A stretch of DNA of 64,000 bases from NCBI RefSeq assembly GCF_040706615.1, contig NZ_JAPDRF010000004.1:313538-377537 (forward strand), read 5' to 3'. The notes below the pieces were generated by a model. The model made no database searches and was not told where the DNA came from. It saw only the letters and a program-made list of their open reading frames with translations. The position numbers and the translations under genes were made by a program. Below, in pieces: positions 36,561 to 44,406 of this stretch. Position 1 is the stretch's first letter, and the number at the start of each line of letters is the position of its first letter. Origin of the DNA: Lentisalinibacter sediminis (GTDB lineage Bacteria > Pseudomonadota > Gammaproteobacteria > Steroidobacterales > Woeseiaceae).

Positions 36561-37859
36561 ATGAGCGACAGGCTGGGCGAGCCACTGACACTGCCCTGCG
36601 GGGTGACGCTGCCGAACCGCATCCTGAAGTCGGCCATGACCGAGGGCCTGGCCGACGATCGCGATCGCGCCACCGGGCGACACGTGCGGCTCTACCGCCG
36701 CTGGGCCAAGGGCGGCGCGGGCACGCTGATCACCGGTAACGTGATGATCGACCGGCGTTTCCTGGAGCGTCCGGGCAACGTGGTCATCGACGACCCGGAC
36801 GACGGAGAAGCGCTCGCGGCGCTGCGCGCCTGGGCGGAAGCCGGCACCTCGGCCGGCAACCAGCTGTGGATGCAGCTGAGCCACCCGGGCCGCCAGTGCG
36901 GCCGGATCGTCTCCTCACGGCCCATGGCGCCCTCCGAGGTGCAGCTCAATCTCATGGGCAACTTCGGCCGGCCCGTCGCCATGACGGAACACGATATCGA
37001 GATGGCGCTGGGCGGCTTCACCCGGGCGGCGGCCGTCGCCCGCGACACCGGATTCACCGGCGTACAGATCCACGGCGCCCACGGCTACCTGATCAGCGAG
37101 TTCCTCTCGCCGAAACTCAACCGCAGGGACGATCAGTGGGGCGGCGCTCTGGAGAACCGGGCCCGGTTCCTGCTCGAGGCCGTCCGCGGCGTACGCTCGG
37201 TCGTGGGCCCGGCCTTCCCTGTCTCCGTAAAGCTCAACTCCGCGGACTTCCAGAAGGGAGGTTTCAGCTTCGAGGACAGTCTGCAGGTCGCCGAGTGGCT
37301 CGACGAGGCCGGCGTCGACCTCATCGAGATCTCCGGGGGCAATTACGAGCAGCCGACCATGTTCGGCATCGAGGGCCGTCCCGAGGACGCGGCCGATGTG
37401 CGGCGCGAGAGCACGAAGCGGCGCGAAGCCTTCTTCCTGGAGTACGCGGCCCGCATGCGCGAGCGCCTCGAGGCACCGCTCGCCGTCACCGGCGGCTTCC
37501 GCACGCGCCAGGCCATGCTGGAGGCGCTGGCGAACGACGAGGTGGACATCATCGGACTGGCGCGTCCTCTCTGTACCGAACCGGACCTGCCCCGCCGGTT
37601 GATCGACGGCAGCGCGGACGAAGCGGTTCGGTGGGAGGAGAAGATAGGCATCGGCAAGGGCCGCTTCGGCCCGGACAGCCCCATTTTCCTGTTCAAGGCG
37701 CTGAACGCCTTCTCCGCCATCGCCTGGTACTATCGCCAGATCGTGGCCATGGCCGATGGCAAGCCGCTACGCCTGGACCTGCACCCGCTGCGGGCCCTGT
37801 TCGAGCACCAGCGGGCGGAGATCGGCATCGCCCGCTCCCGCCGCAAGCAAACCGGGTAG
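36561..37859 (+). CDS. Old Yellow Enzyme-family NADH:flavin oxidoreductase
   Basis: A 432-residue FMN TIM-barrel of the OYE/dienoyl-CoA-reductase-like family. Motifs include LPNRILKSAMTEGLAD, QLSHPGRQC, and GVQIHGAHGYLISEFLSPKLNRRDDQWGG, where the HGAHGYL segment carries catalytic residues. It lacks the FeS and FAD domains of full-length dienoyl-CoA reductases. Ene-reductase activity on an alpha,beta-unsaturated carbonyl is likely. Its stop codon lies inside a REP-like palindrome. The upstream 116 bases contain no gene. Confidence 0.9.
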   Translation: MSDRLGEPLTLPCGVTLPNRILKSAMTEGLADDRDRATGRHVRLYRRWAKGGAGTLITGNVMIDRRFLERPGNVVIDDPDDGEALAALRAWAEAGTSAGNQLWMQLSHPGRQCGRIVSSRPMAPSEVQLNLMGNFGRPVAMTEHDIEMALGGFTRAAAVARDTGFTGVQIHGAHGYLISEFLSPKLNRRDDQWGGALENRARFLLEAVRGVRSVVGPAFPVSVKLNSADFQKGGFSFEDSLQVAEWLDEAGVDLIEISGGNYEQPTMFGIEGRPEDAADVRRESTKRREAFFLEYAARMRERLEAPLAVTGGFRTRQAMLEALANDEVDIIGLARPLCTEPDLPRRLIDGSADEAVRWEEKIGIGKGRFGPDSPIFLFKALNAFSAIAWYYRQIVAMADGKPLRLDLHPLRALFEHQRAEIGIARSRRKQTG

Positions 37860-37880
37860 GAGGGCCTTCAGGCCCGATCC
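37856..37880 (+). repeat. REP-like palindrome overlapping a stop codon
   Basis: TAGGAGGGCCTTCAGGCCC with the core GGGCCTTCAGGCCC forms a short stem. The TAG of the repeat is the stop codon of the OYE-family gene. The inverted copy lies at 38623-38644, so the GST gene between them is flanked by a facing pair. Confidence 0.82.
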
Positions 37881-38000
37881 CTCCGCAAGGGCTTTACGGC
37901 CCGGCCCGCCCCCACCGCGCAGGCCCTGCTCGTCAAAGTGAAGGGGGCCGCGCTACAGTAGCGCCTGGTATCTGCGGGAAACAGAGACAGGGGTGAACCG

Positions 38001-38618
38001 ATGAGCGAACTCGTCTTCTACACGAATCCCCAGTCGCGCGGACGTATCGTGCGCTGGATGCTGGAAGAAGTCGGCGCGCCGTATGCCACCGAGATACTCG
38101 AGTACGGCACCACCATGAAGTCGCCGGAGTATCTGGCCATCAACCCGATGGGCAAGGTACCGGCCATCCGGCACGGCGAGACGGTGGTCACGGAGTGCGC
38201 CGCGATTTGCGCCTATCTGGCGGACGCGTTTCCCGAGGCCGGGCTCGTGCCGCCGCCCGCCGAGCGCGGCGCCTATTACCGCTGGCTCTTCTTCGCCGCC
38301 GGACCGCTGGAGTCGGCCATCGTCAACGCCGCTCTCGGCTTCGAGGTGCCTGAGGACAAGCGGATGACAGTGGGCTACGGCACGAAAGACCACGCGCTGG
38401 ACGCCATCGAGACCGCCATCGCCGACTCGCCGTACGTGGCCGGCGACGCCTTCTCCGCCGCAGACGTCTACGTGGGCGCGCAGATCGCCTTCGGGCTCCA
38501 GTTCGGCACAGTCCCGAAACGCGACAGCTTCGCCGCCTACGTGGCCCGGGCGACCGACCGGGAAGCCTACCGCAGGGCGGTCGCCATCGACGACGGCGTC
38601 GGGGAAGCCGGGGGATAG
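38001..38618 (+). CDS. Glutathione S-transferase family protein
   Basis: A 205-residue GST. The N-terminal thioredoxin-like domain is MSELVFYTNPQSRGRIVRWMLEEVGAPY with NPMGKVPAI and TECAAICAYLADAFP; the helical C-terminal domain includes FSAADVYVGAQIAFGLQFG. The start Ser/Arg pattern resembles bacterial GSTs of unassigned class. A GGGGTGA site precedes the ATG. The gene stands alone between inverted REP elements. The substrate is unknown. Confidence 0.9.
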   Translation: MSELVFYTNPQSRGRIVRWMLEEVGAPYATEILEYGTTMKSPEYLAINPMGKVPAIRHGETVVTECAAICAYLADAFPEAGLVPPPAERGAYYRWLFFAAGPLESAIVNAALGFEVPEDKRMTVGYGTKDHALDAIETAIADSPYVAGDAFSAADVYVGAQIAFGLQFGTVPKRDSFAAYVARATDREAYRRAVAIDDGVGEAGG

Positions 38619-38622
38619 CGCG

Positions 38623-38644
38623 TCGGGCCTGAAGGCCCTCCTAC
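38623..38644 (-). repeat. REP-like palindrome, inverted partner of 37856-37880
   Basis: TCGGGCCTGAAGGCCCTCCTA is the reverse complement of the REP core. It lies 4 bases after the GST stop codon and 10 bases from the end of the convergent MFS gene, so it can form the transcript end for either gene. Confidence 0.82.
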
Positions 38645-38654
38645 AGCACCATCA

Positions 38655-39950
38655 TCAGACCGGGTCGCCGGCGCGCTTCAGGTCGCCCGGCAGGGAACGG
38701 CCCGCCAGGTAGTAGTGCACCGCCACCCACAGGTTCAGCAGCGCGAAGATCGCCAGCGCCCAGCGCAACGAGTCGTCGCCGTACATCGGCACCAGCAGGT
38801 CGCTGACGGCACCCAGGGCCCAGGGACCGGCACCGAGGCCGATGATGTTGATGATGAACAGCAGGATCGCCGCGGCGACGCCGCGCATGCGCAGGCCGAC
38901 GAGGCTCTGGGTCTGCGCGAAGGTGGTCGCCTGGTAGAAGTTGCCGAGGACGACGGGCACGCAGAAGACCAGCAGTGCCCAGCCGGGGGTGTCGAAGAAG
39001 TACACGGCGACGGCGAACGGCAGGGCCACGAGGGCGGCAAGGCCCGCGGTCCAGAGACTCCAGCTCGGGTTGGTCGAGCCCAGCCGGTCGGCGAGATAGC
39101 CGCCCAGGAAGATGCCGATGCCACCCGGGATGCCGAGGATGAGTCCGAGCCAGGTGCCGATCTCGCCCGTGCTCATGCCGTGGGTGCGCACGAGGAAGGC
39201 CGGAAACCAGGTGGCCACGCCGTAGCCGCTGAAGGCGGCCAGCGCCGCGCCGAAGGCGAGGTGAATGAATGATCGCCGGCGGGACAGGAAGAAGAACGTG
39301 CGCTTGATGCTGGGCCGGTCCTGGTCCGCGACCCGGTTCTCCGACAGGCCCCGCTCCGGCTCCACCAGCGTGAAGCGCACCACGAATGCCAGCACGATGC
39401 CCGGGACGCCTACGACGAAGAACGCCATGCGCCAGCCGAAAAACTCGTTGACCCAGCCGCCGGCCAGCAGACCGAACATGATCCCGAACGGAATACCCAG
39501 CGAGTAGATACCAAGGGCGGTGGCACGCTGCTGGGGCGGGTAGTAGTCCGAGATCAGCGAGTGCGCGGGCGGGCTGCAGCCGGCCTCGCCGATGCCCACG
39601 CCAATACGCGCCAGCGCCAGGTGCCAGTAGTTCTGGGCCAGCCCCGAGACGGCCGTCATGCCGCTCCAGATGGCGAGTGCCCAGGCGATCAGGTTGCGCC
39701 GATTGCCCCGGTCGGCCCAGAGTGCGATCGGTATGCCCATGGTGGCGTAGAACGCCGCGAACGCGGCCCCCGCCAGAAACCCCATGGCCTGGTCCGAGAC
39801 GCCGAGTTCCGTCTTGATCGGCTCGATGAGGATCGAGAGGATCTGCCGATCGATGAAATTGAAGGTGTAGACGAATACCAGGACGAACAGGGCGTAGTGT
39901 CTCGCCCCCGGGCTGATGGACTGGCGCTCGGCCGTCGCGGACTGCTCCAC
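38655..39950 (-). CDS. Spinster-like MFS transporter
   Basis: A 431-residue, 12-helix permease. FVYTFNFIDRQILSILIEPIKTELGVSDQAMGFLAGAAFAAFY in helices 1-2 and IGVGIGEAGCSPPAHSLISDYYPPQQRATALGIYSLGIPFG in helices 4-5 are typical of Spinster-family MFS proteins. Bacterial substrates are mostly unknown, with lipids or organic acids suggested for relatives. It lies downstream of cioAB on the same strand but is separated by a hairpin, so independent expression is possible. Confidence 0.88.
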   Translation of the reverse strand: MEQSATAERQSISPGARHYALFVLVFVYTFNFIDRQILSILIEPIKTELGVSDQAMGFLAGAAFAAFYATMGIPIALWADRGNRRNLIAWALAIWSGMTAVSGLAQNYWHLALARIGVGIGEAGCSPPAHSLISDYYPPQQRATALGIYSLGIPFGIMFGLLAGGWVNEFFGWRMAFFVVGVPGIVLAFVVRFTLVEPERGLSENRVADQDRPSIKRTFFFLSRRRSFIHLAFGAALAAFSGYGVATWFPAFLVRTHGMSTGEIGTWLGLILGIPGGIGIFLGGYLADRLGSTNPSWSLWTAGLAALVALPFAVAVYFFDTPGWALLVFCVPVVLGNFYQATTFAQTQSLVGLRMRGVAAAILLFIINIIGLGAGPWALGAVSDLLVPMYGDDSLRWALAIFALLNLWVAVHYYLAGRSLPGDLKRAGDPV

Positions 39951-39972
39951 TGATTCTCTCCCCCTGATGACA

Positions 39973-39990
39973 GGCCCGCCGAAGCGGGCC
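39973..39990 (-). terminator. Hairpin between cioB and the MFS gene
   Basis: A 7-base GC stem (GGCCCGC/GCGGGCC) with a CGAA loop lies between two same-strand genes. There is no T-tract, so it is at best a weak or Rho-assisted terminator for cioAB. Confidence 0.4.
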
Positions 39991-40051
39991 GGGTCATTCT
40001 AGCCTATCAGGGAAGAATCGTGGCGAGGCGCGTTTGCGCCCGGCGAGCGCC

Positions 40052-41056
40052 TCAGTAGCTGTGAGTCTCGGTGACCTTGCCGCGGAACACGTAATAGGAA
40101 TACGCGGTGTAGCCGAACACGGCCGGCAGCGCGATCAGCGAACCGATGAGCAGGAACTGCTGGCTTTCCGGCGCTGCGGCCGCCTCCCAGAATGGTATCT
40201 GGTGCGGGACGATGTTCGGCCACAGGCTGATCGCCAGCCCGGCGTAACCGAGCGTGAACAGGCCGATGGCGAGCAGGAACGGCGAGGCGTGCCCGTCCCC
40301 CGTAGTTTTGCGGAACAGCAGGTAACCTGCCACGGCCGTCAGCACCGGCACCGGCGAGAGGTAGAGCAGGTTCGGCATCGTGAACCAGCGCTCGGCGATC
40401 TGGTTCTCCAGGAACGGCACCCACATGCTGATCACCGCCAGGAACACCACCACCGAGGCGAGCAGCGGGATGGTCACCCGCCGCGCCCACTGCTCCAGTT
40501 CGCCCGGCGCCTTCATGATGAGCCAGGTGCTGCCGAGCAGGGCGTAGCCCGCCACCATGGCGAGGCCCACGATCAACCCGAAGGGCGTCAGCCAGTCGAA
40601 GGTGCCGCCCACATAGCGCGTGCCCTCCATGGCGAACCCGCTCACGAAGGTGCCGAGGATGATGCCCTGGAAAAACGCGGTCACCATCGAACCGCCGGTG
40701 AAGGCCAGGTCCCAGAGGTGGCGGTTCCTGCCCGACTTGAAGCGGAACTCGAAGGCCACGCCGCGGAACACCAGTGCCAGCAACATGAAGATGAATGGCA
40801 GATACAGGGCCGGCAGCACGATGGAATAGGCCAGCGGGAAGACGGCGAACAGCCCGCCGCCGCCCAGCACCAGCCAGGTCTCGTTGCCGTCCCAGATCGG
40901 CGCCACCGACGTCATCATGGTGTCGCGGGACTCGTCGTCCGGGGCGAACGGGAACAGGATGCCCGTGCCGAGAACGAAGCCGTCCAGCAGCACGTACATG
41001 AAAATGGCCACGGCGATCAGGACGATCCAGATCAGTGGCAGCCAGCCGCCTTCCAT
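40052..41056 (-). CDS. cioB: Cytochrome bd-type ubiquinol oxidase subunit II (CioB-like)
   Basis: A 334-residue, multi-helix subunit II. MEGGWLPLIWIVLIAVAIFMYVLLDGFVLGTGILFPF starts the family, followed by DGNETWLVLGGGGLFAVFPLAYS. The length is short for E. coli CydB and fits the CioB group. With CioA it oxidises ubiquinol and reduces oxygen to water without proton pumping. The ATG overlaps the cioA stop (TGATG); a GTG one codon earlier is possible, and GAGGAGGG lies upstream. No cydX-like small gene follows. Confidence 0.93.
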   Translation of the reverse strand: MEGGWLPLIWIVLIAVAIFMYVLLDGFVLGTGILFPFAPDDESRDTMMTSVAPIWDGNETWLVLGGGGLFAVFPLAYSIVLPALYLPFIFMLLALVFRGVAFEFRFKSGRNRHLWDLAFTGGSMVTAFFQGIILGTFVSGFAMEGTRYVGGTFDWLTPFGLIVGLAMVAGYALLGSTWLIMKAPGELEQWARRVTIPLLASVVVFLAVISMWVPFLENQIAERWFTMPNLLYLSPVPVLTAVAGYLLFRKTTGDGHASPFLLAIGLFTLGYAGLAISLWPNIVPHQIPFWEAAAAPESQQFLLIGSLIALPAVFGYTAYSYYVFRGKVTETHSY

Positions 41057-42435
41057 CACGTACCCTCCTCTGCCGGTTTCCCGGCCGCCGACAGCGGTCG
41101 GCGGGCCGTGCCCTTCTCGGACTCTCCCTCGATCTCACCCGGTCCGCCGCGTATCAGCTGCAGCAGGTAGTAGATGCCCGCACCGAAGACGACGCCGTAA
41201 ACCAGGAAGAACAGAAGCAGCGAGGTGGCCACGCTGGCTCCGGGCACCGGAGACAGTGCGTCAGAGGTGGTCTGCAGCTCCCACACCACCCAGGGCTGAC
41301 GTCCGATCTCCGTCGTGAACCAGCCGGCCAGCACGGCGATGAACCCGGTCGGCCACATCCAGGTGTAGAGCTTCAGCAGCCAGCGCGTCTCGTAGAGCCT
41401 GCCGCGGACGAGCTGCACCACGCCTGCGCCCGCAGCAAACAGCATCAGAACGCCCAGGCCGACCATGATGCGGAAGGCCCAGAACACCGGCGCGACTGGC
41501 GGGCGTTCCTCCGGGGGAAATTCCTTCAGGCCGGTGACCGGCGCGTTGATGTCGTGCTCCAGGATCAGGCTGCCGAGCCCGGGGATGCCCAGCTGGAAAT
41601 GATTGGTCTCGTTTTCCTCGTCCGGTATCGCGAACAGGATGAGCGGCGCCCGCGGCTCGGACTCCCAGTGGGCCTCCATCGCCGCCACCTTCTGCGGCTG
41701 GTACTCCTTGGTGTTGAGACCGTGGAAATCACCAACGAGTACCTGTGCCGGGACCACGATCGCGCCGAAGATCACCGACATGAAGAACATGTGCCGGGCA
41801 CGCTGCCGGAAGCGCCCCTCCAGCAGGTAGCGCGCCGAGACCGCGCCGATCACGAAGCAGGTGGTGAGATAGGCCGCCAGCGTCATGTGCACCAGGCGAT
41901 ACGGGAAGGACGGGTTGAAGATGATCTGGAACCAGTCCACGGGGTAGAAGATGCCGTCCTCCACGCGGAAGCCGGCCGGGGTATGCATCCAGCTGTTGGC
42001 AGAGAGGATCCAGAAGGCCGAGATCAGCGTGCCGAGGGCCACCATGCAGGTGGAGAAGAAATGCAGGCCCTTGCCGACCCGGTTGGCGCCGAACAGCATG
42101 ATGCCGAGGAAGGTGGCTTCGAGGAAGAACGCGGTCAGTACCTCGTAGCCGATCACCGGTCCCAGTACGTTGCCCGTGGCCTCCGAGAAACCGCTCCAGT
42201 TGGAGCCGAACTGGAAGCTCATGACGATGCCGGAGACCACGCCCATGCCGAACGAGACGGCGAAGATCTTCAGCCAGAACTTGTACAGGCTCATGTAGCC
42301 GGGCTTGCCCGTCTTCAGCCACAGCGCCTCGAGCATCACCAGCCAGCTGGCGAGGCCGATGGTGAAAGCCGGGAAAAGGATGTGGAAAGAGACGGTGAAG
42401 GCGAACTGTATGCGCGCCAGCATTTCTGCTTCCAT
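41056..42435 (-). CDS. cioA: Cytochrome bd-type ubiquinol oxidase subunit I (CioA-like)
   Basis: A 459-residue haem-binding subunit I. RIQFAFTVSFHILFPAFTIGLASW holds the conserved His at residue 18; later helices carry FGMGVVSGIVMSFQFGSNWSGFSEATG and LEATFLGIMLFG, and GRQPWVVW is near the quinol site. The Q-loop is short, as in the cyanide-insensitive CioAB type. High-affinity or stress-tolerant respiration is the expected role; bd oxidases also resist sulfide, which fits the sulfide genes at 55-58 kb. An inverted repeat lies 50 bases upstream. Confidence 0.94.
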   Translation of the reverse strand: MEAEMLARIQFAFTVSFHILFPAFTIGLASWLVMLEALWLKTGKPGYMSLYKFWLKIFAVSFGMGVVSGIVMSFQFGSNWSGFSEATGNVLGPVIGYEVLTAFFLEATFLGIMLFGANRVGKGLHFFSTCMVALGTLISAFWILSANSWMHTPAGFRVEDGIFYPVDWFQIIFNPSFPYRLVHMTLAAYLTTCFVIGAVSARYLLEGRFRQRARHMFFMSVIFGAIVVPAQVLVGDFHGLNTKEYQPQKVAAMEAHWESEPRAPLILFAIPDEENETNHFQLGIPGLGSLILEHDINAPVTGLKEFPPEERPPVAPVFWAFRIMVGLGVLMLFAAGAGVVQLVRGRLYETRWLLKLYTWMWPTGFIAVLAGWFTTEIGRQPWVVWELQTTSDALSPVPGASVATSLLLFFLVYGVVFGAGIYYLLQLIRGGPGEIEGESEKGTARRPLSAAGKPAEEGT

Positions 42436-42484
42436 GGGGTCCTCGCTCCTCCTCGGGCGCTGTCGGCTGCGCGCAGCGGCGCGT

Positions 42485-42499
42485 TTAGACCGAGTCTAA
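42485..42499. promoter_or_regulatory. Perfect inverted repeat upstream of cioA
   Basis: TTAGACCGAGTCTAA is a perfect 6-3-6 inverted repeat 50 bases before the cioA start, in the 140-base gap after typA. It is AT-richer than its surroundings and well placed for an operator. The regulator is not identifiable from the motif. A further hairpin at about 42521-42542 may end the typA transcript. Confidence 0.5.
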
Positions 42500-42575
42500 G
42501 GACTGGGCCCGGCAGCGAAATCCGGGGATACCCGTACCCGGACGGGGCGGCGCCGGTACGGCGGCCCGACCGGGC

Positions 42576-44405
42576 TCAGACGGCGGGCTTCTGGCGGGAG
42601 TCCCGCTTGCGATCGCTCTCCGTCAGCAGCTTCTTCCTGAGCCGGATGCTCGCCGGCGTGACCTCCACCAGCTCGTCGTCGTCGATGAACTCCAGCGCCT
42701 GCTCCAGCGAGAAGCGGATGGGGGTGGTCAGCAGGATGTTCTCGTCGGAGCCGGCCGCGCGGATGTTGGTGAGCTGCTTGGCCTTGGTGGGGTTTACCAC
42801 CAGATCGTTGCCCCGGCTGTGGATGCCGATGATCATGCCCTCGTACACCTCGGCGCCGTGGCCGATGAGCAGCCTGCCACGCTCCTGCAGGTTGAACAGC
42901 GCATAGGCGAGCGCCTTGCCCTGCACGTTGGAGATCAGCACGCCGTTGATGCGCTGGCCGATGCCGCCCTCCACCGCCGGGCCGTACTCGTCGAAGACGT
43001 GGTGGATGAGTCCGGTGCCCGCCGTCGCGGTCAGATACTCGGTGCGGAAACCGATCAGGCCCCGGGACGGGATGCGGTAGTCGAGTCGCATGCGGCCCTT
43101 GCCGTCCGGCTGCATGCCCAGCAGTTCACCCTTGCGCTCGGCCAGCCGGCTCATCACCGCGCCCTGATAGTCCTCGGCGAAGTCCACCGTGAGAATCTCC
43201 CAGGGCTCGAGCCACTTGCCGTCTTTCTCTATGCGAATGACCTCGGGCCGGGAGACGGCCAGCTCGTAACCTTCCCGGCGCATGTTCTCGATCAGCACGG
43301 AGAGGTGCAGTTCGCCGCGGCCGGAGACGCGGAACTTGTCGGGATCCTCGGTACGCTCCACCCGCAGGGCAACGTTGTGCTTGAGTTCCTGGTCCAGCCG
43401 TTCGCCGATCTGGCGGCTGGTGAGGAACTTGCCCTCCTTCCCCGCGAACGGCGACTTGTTCACCTGGAAGGTCATGCTGATGGTCGGTTCGTCCACCGAC
43501 AGCGCGGGCAGCCCCTCGGGATACTCCCGATCGCACAGTGTGTCCGAGATATGCAGCGTCTCGATGCCCGAGAAGGCAACGATGTCGCCGGCCGATGCGG
43601 ACTCGATCTTCTGCCGCTCGAGGCCGTGGAAGCCGTAGAGCTCCAGCACCCGGCCGGGCCGGTGCGAGCCGTGGGCGCCGACGATCGTGACCGCGCTCGC
43701 CGCGGGCAGCGTGCCGCGGGTGATGCGGCCGATGCCGATCACGCCGACATAGGGGTCGTAGTCCAGGCTCGAGACCTGGAGCTGCAGCGGCCCGTCCGGA
43801 TCCACGGCCGGTGCGGGCACGTGCTCGACGATGGCCTGCAGGAGCGGCGTCATGTCGCCGTCGCTGACATCCGGCTCCAGCCCGGCATAGCCGCCCAGTG
43901 CCGAGGCATAGACGACGGGGAAGTCGAGCTGCGCATCGGTGGCGCCGAGACGATCGAAGAGGTCGAAGGTCTGGTCCAGCACCCAGCCTGCCCGGGCGCC
44001 GTCCCGGTCGATCTTGTTGATCACGACGATCGGCGTGAAGCCCCGGGCGAAGGCCTTCTGGGTGACGAAGCGGGTCTGCGGCATCGGCCCGTCCACCGCA
44101 TCGACCAGCAGGAGCACGCTGTCCACCATGCTGAGCACGCGCTCCACCTCGCCGCCGAAATCGGCGTGGCCCGGCGTGTCCACGATGTTCACCCGCCACT
44201 CGCCCCAGCGGATGGCCGTGTTCTTCGACAGGATGGTGATGCCCCGCTCCCGTTCGAGGTCGTTCGAGTCCATGATGCGCTCGCCGAGATCGGCGCGCGC
44301 GTCCAGCGTGCCGGACTGCTGCAGCAGCCGGTCCACCAGCGTGGTCTTGCCATGATCGACGTGGGCGATGATCGCGATGTTGCGCAGGCGGTTGACTTGG
44401 CTCAT
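42576..44405 (-). CDS. typA: Ribosome-binding GTPase TypA/BipA
   Basis: A 609-residue translational GTPase, close to E. coli BipA (607). G1 is AHVDHGKTT at 14-22, the switch region is RERGITILSKNTA, G3 is DTPGHADFGGEVERVLS and G4 is NKID. EF-G-like domains III and V and the specific C-terminal domain (FIDDDELVEVTPASIRLRKKLL) follow. It assists 50S assembly and translation under stress and cold. It starts 1 base after the ggt stop on the same strand, an unusual pairing, so it may be co-transcribed with ggt. Confidence 0.97.
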   Translation of the reverse strand: MSQVNRLRNIAIIAHVDHGKTTLVDRLLQQSGTLDARADLGERIMDSNDLERERGITILSKNTAIRWGEWRVNIVDTPGHADFGGEVERVLSMVDSVLLLVDAVDGPMPQTRFVTQKAFARGFTPIVVINKIDRDGARAGWVLDQTFDLFDRLGATDAQLDFPVVYASALGGYAGLEPDVSDGDMTPLLQAIVEHVPAPAVDPDGPLQLQVSSLDYDPYVGVIGIGRITRGTLPAASAVTIVGAHGSHRPGRVLELYGFHGLERQKIESASAGDIVAFSGIETLHISDTLCDREYPEGLPALSVDEPTISMTFQVNKSPFAGKEGKFLTSRQIGERLDQELKHNVALRVERTEDPDKFRVSGRGELHLSVLIENMRREGYELAVSRPEVIRIEKDGKWLEPWEILTVDFAEDYQGAVMSRLAERKGELLGMQPDGKGRMRLDYRIPSRGLIGFRTEYLTATAGTGLIHHVFDEYGPAVEGGIGQRINGVLISNVQGKALAYALFNLQERGRLLIGHGAEVYEGMIIGIHSRGNDLVVNPTKAKQLTNIRAAGSDENILLTTPIRFSLEQALEFIDDDELVEVTPASIRLRKKLLTESDRKRDSRQKPAV

Positions 44406-44406
44406 G

